Source: Arthrobacter sp. StoSoilB5
GTDB lineage: Bacteria; Actinomycetota; Actinomycetes; Actinomycetales; Micrococcaceae
Assembly (NCBI RefSeq): GCF_019977235.1
Contig: NZ_AP024646.1
Span: 3,162,001 to 3,226,000 of the forward strand
DNA length: 64,000 bases
Reading direction: 5' to 3'
The translations under genes and the position numbers were made by a program. Shown here one piece after another: positions 46,255 to 54,930 of this stretch. The notes beneath the pieces were generated by a model. It worked only from the letters and a program-made list of their open reading frames with translations, did not search any database and was not told the DNA's origin. How positions within the stretch are numbered: position 1 is the first letter of the stretch; the number at the start of each line of letters is the position of its first letter.

Positions 46255-46724
46255 TGCATGGTCTCCATGGGGGCATCCTTGCCCAGGAACTCAGACAGCA
46301 ACTCACGCTGCAAACCGAACATTTCTTCCTTTTCCTCCGGTTCAGCATGGTCGAAACCGAGCAGGTGGAGGATGCCGTGCGTAGCGAGCAACAGCATCTC
46401 ATCCTGGGTGGTGTGTCCGGCGTTCCGCGCCTGCACCTGGGCCACTTGGGGACATATGGCGATGTCTCCAAGCATTCCCTGCGGCGTGGGCTTGTCAGGA
46501 GTGCCCGGCGTCAGCTCGTCCATGGGCACCGAGAGCACATCCGTGGCTCCGGGTTCGTCCATGAGTTCAATGTGCAGCTTCTCCATGGCGGGTTCATCCA
46601 CCAGCAGGATGGACAGCTCAGCCTGCGGATGGATGTAGAGGCGCTCAAAAATGAACCGCGACAATGTGACCAGCTGGGCTTCGTCCACCTCCACACCGGA
46701 TTCGTTATTGATTTCAATGCTCAT
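46251..46724 (-). CDS. ybeY: Endoribonuclease YbeY (rRNA maturation factor)
   Basis: A 157-residue zinc metalloprotein. The ligand triad is His116, His120 and His126 in HGILHLLGFDH. The conserved block TDVLSVPMDE is near residue 61 and GDIAIC near 86. It participates in 16S rRNA 3' processing and ribosome quality control. It overlaps phoH by ATGA upstream and the corC-like gene by GTGA downstream, so the chain is translationally coupled. Confidence 0.95.
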   Translation of the reverse strand: MSIEINNESGVEVDEAQLVTLSRFIFERLYIHPQAELSILLVDEPAMEKLHIELMDEPGATDVLSVPMDELTPGTPDKPTPQGMLGDIAICPQVAQVQARNAGHTTQDEMLLLATHGILHLLGFDHAEPEEKEEMFGLQRELLSEFLGKDAPMETMQ

Positions 46725-47806
46725 TTTCGTTCTCCACGTTTGTGATGTGTGCCTGCGGCCCCATCTGTACGATGAGCCTCATCCCACTTGCTATAGGCCG
46801 AAACAATGTCCCCGACCAGACGGTGCCGAACGACGTCAGCGGCCTCAAGGATGGAGAAATTGACGTCATCGATCCCAGTGAGGATTTCCCGTACTATCCG
46901 GAGTCCGGAGGTGGAGCCAAAAGGCAGGTCGATCTGCGTAACGTCGCCGGTAACAACCATCTTGGAACCGAATCCGAGGCGGGTCAGGAACATCTTCATC
47001 TGTTCAGGAGTGGTGTTCTGGGCCTCGTCCAGGATGATGAACGCGTCATTGAGCGTCCGTCCACGCATGTACGCCAAGGGTGCGACTTCAATGGTGCCCG
47101 CAGCCATCAGCCGTGGAATGGACTCCGGGTCCATCATGTCGTGCAAAGCGTCGTAAAGCGGCCGCAGGTAGGGATCGATCTTGTCGCTCAGCGTTCCCGG
47201 CAGGAAGCCCAGCCGCTCCCCCGCCTCAACAGCCGGGCGGGTCAGGATGATCCGGCTGACTTCCTTCAGCTGGAGCGCTTGAACGGCCTTGGCCATGGCG
47301 AGGTAGGTCTTGCCGGTACCTGCCGGGCCAATGCCGAAGATCACGGTGTTCGCATCTATGGCATCCACATAGTTCTTCTGGTTCAGCGTCTTGGGCCGGA
47401 TGGTCTTGCCCCGGCTGGAGAGAATGTTGTGGGTAAGGACATCCACAGGATTCTGGACGGACTGCGTCCTCAACAAGGAAACGAGCTGCTGCAGGACGTC
47501 AGGAGTCACCACTGTGCCCCTGGCCACGAGTCCCCGGACCTCCTCGAGGAGGCGCATGATGCGCGGTATGACCGTGGAGGGACCGGACATGGACAATTCA
47601 TTGCCGCGAACGTGGAAGTTGACGTCGGGAAACTGCTCCTCGATGTAGCGCAAGGCTTCGTCATGGCTGCCCAATGAGTGAACCATCTGATCGGAGTTGT
47701 CGAACGTGACGATTTCCGTGCGCGTGCCCGGTAAGGTGTGCGGGAACTCGGTGGTGGCTGGGTTCCCGTTTCCGGTCCGCAACCGCCCATTCAGGGATTC
47801 ACTCAT
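46721..47806 (-). CDS. phoH: PhoH-like ATPase
   Basis: A 361-residue P-loop protein. An N-terminal KH-like region (residues 30-100) precedes the PhoH ATPase domain: Walker A GPAGTGKTYLA near 157-167, Walker B FIILDEAQN, and the TGDVTQIDLP sensor. It is often encoded next to ybeY and linked to RNA metabolism. GGAGGAG lies about 22 bases upstream of ATG 47806, further than usual, with a small GC-rich hairpin in between. Confidence 0.93.
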   Translation of the reverse strand: MSESLNGRLRTGNGNPATTEFPHTLPGTRTEIVTFDNSDQMVHSLGSHDEALRYIEEQFPDVNFHVRGNELSMSGPSTVIPRIMRLLEEVRGLVARGTVVTPDVLQQLVSLLRTQSVQNPVDVLTHNILSSRGKTIRPKTLNQKNYVDAIDANTVIFGIGPAGTGKTYLAMAKAVQALQLKEVSRIILTRPAVEAGERLGFLPGTLSDKIDPYLRPLYDALHDMMDPESIPRLMAAGTIEVAPLAYMRGRTLNDAFIILDEAQNTTPEQMKMFLTRLGFGSKMVVTGDVTQIDLPFGSTSGLRIVREILTGIDDVNFSILEAADVVRHRLVGDIVSAYSKWDEAHRTDGAAGTHHKRGERK

Positions 47807-48039
47807 AGTGGTGGCCGTGCGGCCTCTTCTCCTCCGGTCGGAATACAGTTAGTCCATCGTTTCGACAACGGGACTGGCTTAACCGCCAGGCCATATGCCG
47901 GAATGCCTTCAATCCTACGCCAGCCCGGCACGCCCAGGGCGTACGCGCGTGCTTCGTCCACTTGCACACTCCGCCGGCGGACGACATTTTGTCTCAACTC
48001 GGCATCAAGCGGGTATCAATCCTGTTTCAGTTACTGCCA

Positions 48040-49101
48040 GTGCCCGCAAACCCGGCCAGCCGCCGTCGACGATATGCCAAGCTGGCAGGGCGGGTAGAAA
48101 GAATACGCGCATTCGAAAAGGGCTGGCGACACCGCCGGCCGCAAGGCAAGGAACACCCCATCACGCAGTCAGCAAGCCACCAGCCCGGCGGGCGAAAGCG
48201 GAACAAATCCGTCGTCGCAGCGCCTGCGATGCTTGCTGTCCTGCTGCTGACCGGGTGCATCGCCAACGGCGGATCCACCCAGGCCACCTCCAGCCCGCCG
48301 CCGGTCAGCCTCCAGGAGGCGCCCGCCAGCAACGCTCCCCTGGAGACCACCCAAGCATCAACAAAGATCCCGGTGTACTGGATTGGTCGGAGCAAGGACG
48401 ATGTCTACCTGTACCGCGAATTCAGGGACATCCGGGGCGATGGAAACCCAGTAACCACGGCGCTGCGGATCATGATGGCCGAAAAGCCGTTGGACCACGA
48501 CTTTTTTACGCCCTGGCAGGATCCAGGCAGCCTGGCAACATCCATTTCGGGCAAGAACGTCATCACTGTTGATATTTCGCGCGACGCCTTCAACTCCAAC
48601 CTTGACGCAGGCATGGCGCAAAGGGCGGTACAGCAGCTGGTCTACACAGCTACCGCGGCAGCCTCGTCATCGGGCCTGATCAACTCCGGCCAGCAAATCC
48701 AGGTGGTCATCCTGGTGGACGGCCATACGGACTTCATGGCCTTCGGCCAGGTGCGGCTTGGTCAGCCCATGGCCAGGGACGCCTCCTTGGTAGCGCCGCT
48801 GTGGATTATCGATCCGCAAGAGGACACCTCACTCCCCGCGGGTCCCGTCAAATTCAATGGCCGCAGTACTGACAGCTCCAAGCCCGTCAGCTGGCAGATC
48901 CTCCAGGACAATGGCAGCGGCGAAAAAACCAGCCTGCTCACCGGCCAGACGAAGGCCACAGGAGAGCCGGGACAATTCGGCGTGTTCTCCTTCAGCGCGA
49001 CCCTGAAGCCCGGGAAGTACGAATTGCGGGTGGCCCAGGTTCAGGACTCCGGGCAAGCAAACGCATCAACCACGGACACCCGGCTTTTCAGCGTCGGCTA
49101 A
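48040..49101 (+). CDS. GerMN-domain lipoprotein
   Basis: The mature part is clear. The lipobox LLTGC is encoded near 48244-48258, then comes a Thr/Ser/Pro-rich linker, a GerMN domain (IPVYWIGRSKDDVYLYREF to about 200 residues later) and a C-terminal Gmad2-type immunoglobulin-like domain (PVKFNGRSTD). The start is unclear. The frame is open from TTG 47962, and the next candidate is GTG 48040, both leaving a long Arg-rich stretch before the signal sequence. I list 48040 as a compromise (353 residues). It is divergent from phoH. Confidence 0.75.
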   Translation: MPANPASRRRRYAKLAGRVERIRAFEKGWRHRRPQGKEHPITQSASHQPGGRKRNKSVVAAPAMLAVLLLTGCIANGGSTQATSSPPPVSLQEAPASNAPLETTQASTKIPVYWIGRSKDDVYLYREFRDIRGDGNPVTTALRIMMAEKPLDHDFFTPWQDPGSLATSISGKNVITVDISRDAFNSNLDAGMAQRAVQQLVYTATAAASSSGLINSGQQIQVVILVDGHTDFMAFGQVRLGQPMARDASLVAPLWIIDPQEDTSLPAGPVKFNGRSTDSSKPVSWQILQDNGSGEKTSLLTGQTKATGEPGQFGVFSFSATLKPGKYELRVAQVQDSGQANASTTDTRLFSVG

Positions 49102-49147
49102 GATCAGCGGCGGGCGTCGGCCAGGGGCGCCTGTAGGCCGAAACAGC

Positions 49148-49921
49148 CTACCAGCGGCCCAGGACGTCAGAGGCGAGTACGACGGCGGCAGGTCCCGCCG
49201 TCGAGGACCTCAGGACATGATGTCCCAACAAAGCCGTGACCGCTCCAGCGTCACTGAGGCGCGTCACCTCGCGCGGCGAGATGCCACCCTCGGGGCCGAC
49301 AATCAGGAGGACCTCACGGGGTGAATCCAGCCCGGTGCCCTTCGTCTCCACCAGCGCTTCAAGCACTGCCCGTAGGGGTCTCTTTGCGTCCTCGTGAAGG
49401 ATTACGGCCAAGTCTGCCGAAGCAACAGCCTTTGCCAACGCCCCGGAATCCAGGATGGGACGCACCTCGGGTATCCATGCCCTGCGGGCCTGCTTGGCCG
49501 CGGCAGTGACCACTGACTGCCACTTCGCGTGGGCCTTGGCAGCGCGATCGCCCTTCCAACGGACAATGGATCGTTCAGCCTGCCAAGGGATCACGGCATC
49601 AATGCCCAGCTCTGTGGCTGTTTCAATAGCCAGCTCGTCACGGTCACCCTTGGCCAATGCTTGAACAAGTACCAGACGCACGTCAGGCTGCTCTTCGAAA
49701 ACTACCTCGGATGCCTTGACGGACAAGCTTCCGGGACCAACCTCTGCCACTGTGCCCGTGAGGCGGGCCCCTGCGCCATCGGCAATGTCCACGGCTTCAC
49801 CCACCGTGAGCCTCTTCACCGTTACGGCATGCCTGGCTTCTGCACCGTCAATGGCGAACAAAGCGCCCGGCTCAACGCCATCCAGGCTCCCGGCGGGCGC
49901 GAAGAAAACGGGGTTGCTCAC
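49148..49921 (-). CDS. rsmE: 16S rRNA (uracil1498-N3)-methyltransferase
   Basis: A 257-residue SPOUT-class SAM methyltransferase. The N-terminal PUA-like domain has ARHAVTVKRL. The C-terminal knot has LIVGPEGGISPREV and LGHHVLRSSTA. It methylates U1498 of 16S rRNA. GTG 49921 lies 2 bases after the dnaJ stop. The hrcA-dnaJ-rsmE order matches mycobacteria. Confidence 0.95.
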   Translation of the reverse strand: MSNPVFFAPAGSLDGVEPGALFAIDGAEARHAVTVKRLTVGEAVDIADGAGARLTGTVAEVGPGSLSVKASEVVFEEQPDVRLVLVQALAKGDRDELAIETATELGIDAVIPWQAERSIVRWKGDRAAKAHAKWQSVVTAAAKQARRAWIPEVRPILDSGALAKAVASADLAVILHEDAKRPLRAVLEALVETKGTGLDSPREVLLIVGPEGGISPREVTRLSDAGAVTALLGHHVLRSSTAGPAAVVLASDVLGRW

Positions 49922-49923
49922 CG

Positions 49924-51051
49924 CTACAGGTTACCGAGCTTGTCCCGCAGCTTGGCGAACATGCCGCCGCTGGCCACGAGCTTGCCTTCGCTGAACTGCT
50001 CTCCGCGCAACTTGGCAAGCTGCTGCAACAGCTCTTCCTGTGCCGGATCCAGCTTGACCGGTGTCTCAACGTGCAGGTGCACCTTGAGATCGCCGCGGCC
50101 GTAGCCCCTGAGGTGGGTAACGCCCAAACCGCGAAGAGTGATGACCTCGCCGGACTGGGTGCCGGCCTTGACATCGATCTCCTGGGGCCCGTCAAAGGTT
50201 TCCAGGGTCAGTTCCGTGCCCAAGGCGGCTGCGGTCATCGGAACGCTCAGAGTTGCGTGCAGATCGTCGCCTTCACGGATATACGTGGAGTCATTGTTGA
50301 CGCGGATCTCTACGTAAAGATCGCCCGCAGGTCCGCCAGCCGGTCCCGCCTCGCCCTGCCCGGAGAGCTGGATGCGGGTACCCGTGGCAACACCGGCAGG
50401 GACCTTGATGGTGAGGGAACGGCGGCTGCGGATGCGCCCCTGCCCGTTGCACTCGTTGCAGGGATCCTTGATGACCGTACCGAAGCCCTCGCAGGAACCA
50501 CACGGCGCCGTGGTCATGACCTGGCCCAGGATGGAACGAACAGCCCGCTGGACCTGGCCGCTGCCGCCACAAATGTCACAACGCTCCGGGTGCGTGCCAG
50601 GCCGGCAGCAGCTGCCATCACACGTGGGGCAGACAACGGCCGTATCAACTTCGAGCTTCTTGTTGACACCGAACACGGCGTCTTTGAGGTCGATGCGGAC
50701 GCTGATGAGTGCATCCTGGCCCCTGCGTACGCGGGAGGCCGGACCCGCGTGTCCGCCGCCACCGCCGAAGAAGGTATCGAAGATGTCCTGGAACGCAAAG
50801 CCTTGGCCAGAGTAACCGCCACCAAAGCCGTTGTCAGTGCCGTTCTCGTTACCGGTGGCATCGTAGACGCGGCGCTTTTGGGGGTCGGACAGCACTTCGT
50901 AGGCATGCGTCACGGCTTTGAACTGCTCCGCGACATCCTCACCAGGGTTGACGTCCGGGTGAAGCTTGCGCGCCAACTTGCGGTACGCCTTTTTGATCTC
51001 TTCCCCGGTGGCTTCCGGCGAGACTCCCAAAACGTCATAGTGGCTGCTCAA
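49924..51051 (-). CDS. dnaJ: Molecular chaperone DnaJ (DnaJ2-type)
   Basis: A 375-residue co-chaperone. The J domain (1-66) has HPD at 31-33. A Gly/Phe-rich linker (70-105) follows. The zinc cysteine pairs are 141/144, 158/161, 184/187 and 198/201. The C-terminal substrate domains and dimerisation region complete it. It stimulates DnaK ATPase. The first zinc repeat reads CPTCDGSC, with Cys where CxxCxGxG has Gly. It is 50 bases downstream of hrcA and shares its CIRCE-controlled promoter. Confidence 0.96.
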   Translation of the reverse strand: MSSHYDVLGVSPEATGEEIKKAYRKLARKLHPDVNPGEDVAEQFKAVTHAYEVLSDPQKRRVYDATGNENGTDNGFGGGYSGQGFAFQDIFDTFFGGGGGHAGPASRVRRGQDALISVRIDLKDAVFGVNKKLEVDTAVVCPTCDGSCCRPGTHPERCDICGGSGQVQRAVRSILGQVMTTAPCGSCEGFGTVIKDPCNECNGQGRIRSRRSLTIKVPAGVATGTRIQLSGQGEAGPAGGPAGDLYVEIRVNNDSTYIREGDDLHATLSVPMTAAALGTELTLETFDGPQEIDVKAGTQSGEVITLRGLGVTHLRGYGRGDLKVHLHVETPVKLDPAQEELLQQLAKLRGEQFSEGKLVASGGMFAKLRDKLGNL

Positions 51052-51101
51052 AGTCGGTATCTCTTCCTTGTTGTACTGCGATTCTTACCTCGGGGCTGGC
51101 G

Positions 51102-52109
51102 TCAGCCGCCGAGAATGCGGGAAAGGTAACGGGCCACGGCGCGCACGGCAGCCATGGTGGTGGGATAGTCCATCCGGGTTGGTCCGAGGATTCCCACCTT
51201 GGCGCCGGAGCCATACCCCGTTGCCACGACTGATGCCTCAGCCAGGCCGTCATAGGGATTCTCGCGCCCGATGCTCACTGACACCCCGCGAGGATCATCC
51301 CCCATGTCGGACAACAACCGGAGCATGACAACTTGTTCCTCAAGGGCCTCCAGCACTGGCCCAATACTCAACGGAAAGTCCACGTTGGAGCGCGCAAGGT
51401 TGGCTGTTCCGGCAAGGACGATGCGCTCTTCACGGCTGGTGTCACTCAGTGCCTGCAGACCATGGGCAAGATGCTGCGCGAGTCCCCGAAGGTCCGGCGG
51501 ACACAGCGCCACCACGGAAGGCAACACCTGCGGCAGCAAAGCCAGTTGGGTTCCCGCGATACTGCCAAGGAACCTGGAACGCAGAGACATCAGGGCCTCG
51601 TTGCTGACATCGGAGCCGGCCTCGATGACCTTCTGGCCAACGCTTCCCGTATCTGCGATGAGCACAACGAGCACCTGCTTTGGTGCCAGGAGCACAAACT
51701 CAACGTGGCGGACCAAGGCCCGGTTGGAGTGTGGGTACTGAACGACGGCGACCTGGTTGGTCAGTTGCGACAGCAGCCTGACTGTGCGCTCAAGGATGTC
51801 ATCGAGGTCGTCCGGCCCCTCCAGGAGCGAATGGATGGCTCGACGCTCCGCGGCGGACAACGGCTTGACCTGCGAGATTCGGTCCACGAACAGCCGATAG
51901 CCCTTGTCCGTGGGAATCCGGCCCGCGCTGGTGTGCGGCGCCGCGATGAGGCCCTCTTCTTCAAGTACGGCCATATCATTGCGGATGGTGGCGCTGGAAA
52001 CGCCGAGATGGTGCCGCTCCACAAGTGCCTTGGATCCAACAGGCTCGCGGGAATGCACATAATCCTCAACGATTGCGCGCAGCACCTCAAGCTTGCGTGG
52101 CTCACTCAT
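51102..52109 (-). CDS. hrcA: Heat-inducible transcription repressor HrcA
   Basis: A 335-residue repressor of class I heat-shock genes. The N-terminal winged helix has LEVLRAIVEDYVHSREPVGSKAL and SSATIRNDMAVLEEEGLI. The central GAF-like domain follows. ATG 52109 has AGGAGGTG at 5-base spacing, so it is favoured over the upstream 52151 start. A CIRCE element lies 45 bases upstream, so hrcA-dnaJ-rsmE is autoregulated. Confidence 0.96.
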   Translation of the reverse strand: MSEPRKLEVLRAIVEDYVHSREPVGSKALVERHHLGVSSATIRNDMAVLEEEGLIAAPHTSAGRIPTDKGYRLFVDRISQVKPLSAAERRAIHSLLEGPDDLDDILERTVRLLSQLTNQVAVVQYPHSNRALVRHVEFVLLAPKQVLVVLIADTGSVGQKVIEAGSDVSNEALMSLRSRFLGSIAGTQLALLPQVLPSVVALCPPDLRGLAQHLAHGLQALSDTSREERIVLAGTANLARSNVDFPLSIGPVLEALEEQVVMLRLLSDMGDDPRGVSVSIGRENPYDGLAEASVVATGYGSGAKVGILGPTRMDYPTTMAAVRAVARYLSRILGG

Positions 52110-52154
52110 TGCAACACCTCCTGACGACTGTCCGGGCCTACATCGGACCAATAC

Positions 52155-52181
52155 TTAGCACTCAACATGCCTAAGTGCTAA
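52155..52181. promoter_or_regulatory. CIRCE operator upstream of hrcA
   Basis: TTAGCACTC, 9 bases, then AAGTGCTAA. This matches the CIRCE consensus (TTAGCACTC-N9-GAGTGCTAA) with one mismatch in the plus-strand right arm. It is the binding site of HrcA. Confidence 0.93.
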
Positions 52182-52262
52182 CAAGTCTAGTATGAGCCAG
52201 GGCGTTGCTAGCATTGAAACCGCCCGCGGGAGTTATTCCCAGCACAACCAGCACAAAGGGGT

Positions 52263-53123
52263 ATGAAGTCCTTGGCTTTCGACACGTGGGGCCCGCAGGA
52301 TCTGTCCGCTCCTGCCAAACGCAAACTCCCCGAGGTAGCCGTCCAGCGCGGAATGGTCCTGGAAGATGTCCGGTCCGGCTGGGTGGGCGAGGTTACCCGG
52401 GTGGAGAAATCCGGGGGCATGCACATCGTCTCTCTGGAGGACAGGCGCGGCAAGACAAAGTCCTTCCAGCTTGGGTTTGGCTTCCTGCTTGAAGGCCAGG
52501 CCATTCGGCTCATGCCGCCTGCCGCAAAGACTCCGGCTACGCCTGTGCAAGCAGGACGGACTGCGTCTGGTTCCGTGAAGGTCACGGGCCAGCGTGCCCA
52601 GGTGGCCAAGGCGAGCCGCATCTGGGTAGAAGGCAAGCACGACGCCGAACTGGTGGAGAAAGTTTGGGGCGACGATCTCCGCATTGAGGGCATCGTGGTC
52701 GAGCCACTCCACGGCGTGGACGACCTCAAGTCGGCGATCGCCGCGTTCTCCCCCGGGCCGGGCCGCAGGCTCGGGATCCTGGTAGACCACCTCGTGGCGG
52801 GCTCAAAGGAATCGCGCATCGCCGAAGAAGCCATGACGGTGCCCGGAGCCGCCGGAAACGTCCTTATTGTCGGTCACCCCTATGTGGATGTCTGGCAAGC
52901 CATCCGGCCAAAAGTGCTGGGTATGGAGCGTTGGCCGGAAGTTCCACGAGGGACTGACTGGAAGACCGGGATTCTGGCCGCCTTCGGTTGGCCGCACGAA
53001 ACGGCTGAAGACATTGGCCTCGGCTGGCAACGCCTGCTCGGCGCGGTACGCAGCTATGCGGACCTGGAAGCCTCGCTCCTGGGAAGGGTGGAGGAAGTCA
53101 TCGACTTCCTCACTACGCCCTGA
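52263..53123 (+). CDS. DUF3097 protein
   Basis: A 286-residue actinobacterial conserved protein. It opens LAFDTWGPQDLSAPAK. A KOW/SH3-like strand set (RSGWVGEVTRVEKSGGMHIVSLEDRRG) is near residues 37-64. A Toprim-like stretch follows: RIWVEGKHDAELVEKVWGDD and LGILVDHLVAGSKE. The Glu and DxxxxxS pattern resembles Toprim nuclease/topoisomerase folds, but activity is unknown. AAAGGGG almost abuts ATG 52263. It is divergent from hrcA. Confidence 0.85.
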   Translation: MKSLAFDTWGPQDLSAPAKRKLPEVAVQRGMVLEDVRSGWVGEVTRVEKSGGMHIVSLEDRRGKTKSFQLGFGFLLEGQAIRLMPPAAKTPATPVQAGRTASGSVKVTGQRAQVAKASRIWVEGKHDAELVEKVWGDDLRIEGIVVEPLHGVDDLKSAIAAFSPGPGRRLGILVDHLVAGSKESRIAEEAMTVPGAAGNVLIVGHPYVDVWQAIRPKVLGMERWPEVPRGTDWKTGILAAFGWPHETAEDIGLGWQRLLGAVRSYADLEASLLGRVEEVIDFLTTP

Positions 53124-53257
53124 ATGCCAGTTCCTGATCTGCGCCCCTGAATACGCTTTCCTCAGGGACCCAACGGGGCGTTGGTCCCGGGATGACCCGG
53201 GACCCAGTATTCTGGGACAGCAACACCGCAGCATCTTTACAGCAAAGGGAAGACACC

Positions 53258-53671
53258 GTGGCAGAGAACGCTCCTGAAGAACCGGGCAGCGCCGCAGGCC
53301 AGCCCCAGTACCATGGCGCGCCTGCAAACGCACTCCCACTGACGGCAAGCGAAGACCGGCAGTGGGCCACATTGGCGCACTTCGGAGGAATTCTGGGATG
53401 CCTGCCGTCCCTGCTGATCTATCTGATTTTCCGTGATCGCGGGCCGTTTACGGCACAGGAGTCGAAGGAAGCACTGAACTTCACACTTCCGCCGACCATC
53501 GCGGCGGTGCTCGCAAATATCCTGGTCCTGCTTCCCGTGGTCGGCAATATCTTTGCAGTCATCGCCACGGGAATCTGGGTAGCTCTAACGTGCTTCTCAG
53601 TCTCGGCCGGTATTCGTGTCAACCACGGACAGCCCCACCGCTACAAGCTCAACCTGCGCTGGATCAAGTAG
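53258..53671 (+). CDS. DUF4870 membrane protein
   Basis: A 137-residue protein. A Pro/Ala-rich N-terminus is followed by the conserved DRQWATLAHFGGILGCLPSLLIYLIF, then FTAQESKEALNF and two TM helices near the end. This is DUF4870, function unknown. GTG 53258 has AAGGGAAG upstream; an earlier start at 53192 lacks a ribosome site. It converges on hemW. Confidence 0.86.
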   Translation: MAENAPEEPGSAAGQPQYHGAPANALPLTASEDRQWATLAHFGGILGCLPSLLIYLIFRDRGPFTAQESKEALNFTLPPTIAAVLANILVLLPVVGNIFAVIATGIWVALTCFSVSAGIRVNHGQPHRYKLNLRWIK

Positions 53672-53700
53672 CCCACAGGTTCTGCAGGCTACTGCCGCAT

Positions 53701-54930
53701 TCAGTCCGGCAGAATCCTTCGCACCACGGCGTCCGCCAGTAGTCGGCCCTTAAGCGTAAGAACAAGGCGGCCCTTGAAGGCCGCAACCGGATCCACCAGC
53801 TCTTCAGCGATAAGTCCCGCCATCGCATGGCGGCCAACTTTGTCCAACGCATCCACCGCTAGCCCGGTACCAAGCCGCGCCTCAAGCATGATGCGTTCGA
53901 CTTCCCGGGTTTCGGCGTCGAGGGTTTCCCGGCCAGCTGCCGGCGAGGCTCCTGCAGCAAGCCTGTTGGCATAAGCCGTTGGGTGCTTTACGTTCCACCA
54001 GCGGACCCCGCCCACGTGTGAGTGGGCGCCCGGACCGATCCCCCACCAGTCATCGCCCCGCCAATAGGCAAGGTTGTGACGGCAGGCTTGTTCAGGCGTC
54101 TTCGACCAGTTACTGACCTCGTACCATGTCAGGCCAGCTTCCGTAATCAGTTTGTCAGCGAGCTCATATTTGGCGGCGTGGTCGTCGTCGTCGATTCCGG
54201 GAACTTCGCCCCGCCGGATTTGGGCTGCGAGCTTTGTGCCGTCCTCCACGATCAGCGCATAGGCGCTGATGTGATCGGGTTCATAGGATAGGGCGGTCTC
54301 GAGGGACAGTTGCCAGTCCGCCATCGACTCGCCCGGCGTGCCGTAGATGAGGTCCAGGCTAACGGCGAGGCCAGCCTCCCGCGCCCACTGCACCACCAGC
54401 GGAACGCGACTCGGGGTATGGGTGCGGTCCAACACTTTAAGCACATGCGGGACCGCGGATTGCATGCCGAAGGAGACGCGCGTAAATCCGGCATCAGCCA
54501 GCACCTTGAGCGACGCGGGCGTTACGGAGTCGGGGTTGGCTTCGGTGGTCACCTCCGCGCCGGGCTCAAGCCCCCAATGCCCGACGGCGGCGCGCAGGAT
54601 CCGCGCCAGGTCCTCCGCAGGTAGCAACGTGGGTGTTCCGCCGCCGAAAAATACACTGCTCAGCGGCCGCTCCGGCAAGCCGGAAGCATCCAGGGCCGTT
54701 GCCGCAAAGTCCAGTTCCGTGACAGCCGTTTGGGCATAGGCATCCTGCGATGCACCACCGCCGAGCTCCGTGGCCGTATAAGTATTGAAGTCGCAGTAAC
54801 CGCACCTCACGGCGCAGAACGGGATGTGCACGTAGAGGCCGAACTTGCGATGCTCGACGCCGGTCAGCACCTGCGGGGGCAGTAAGCCATCCGCAGGTGC
54901 AGGGTCGCCCAAAGGAAGGACGCTGGGCAT
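53701..54930 (-). CDS. hemW: Radical SAM heme chaperone HemW
   Basis: A 409-residue radical-SAM protein. The cluster motif CxxxCxxC is at Cys39, Cys43 and Cys46 in FCAVRCGYCDF. SVFFGGGTPTLL and EANPDS follow, then the HemN-like C-terminal domain. Proteins once called HemN but lacking the N-terminal extension are heme chaperones. ATG 54930 directly abuts the lepA stop, so it is in the lepA operon. Confidence 0.92.
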   Translation of the reverse strand: MPSVLPLGDPAPADGLLPPQVLTGVEHRKFGLYVHIPFCAVRCGYCDFNTYTATELGGGASQDAYAQTAVTELDFAATALDASGLPERPLSSVFFGGGTPTLLPAEDLARILRAAVGHWGLEPGAEVTTEANPDSVTPASLKVLADAGFTRVSFGMQSAVPHVLKVLDRTHTPSRVPLVVQWAREAGLAVSLDLIYGTPGESMADWQLSLETALSYEPDHISAYALIVEDGTKLAAQIRRGEVPGIDDDDHAAKYELADKLITEAGLTWYEVSNWSKTPEQACRHNLAYWRGDDWWGIGPGAHSHVGGVRWWNVKHPTAYANRLAAGASPAAGRETLDAETREVERIMLEARLGTGLAVDALDKVGRHAMAGLIAEELVDPVAAFKGRLVLTLKGRLLADAVVRRILPD

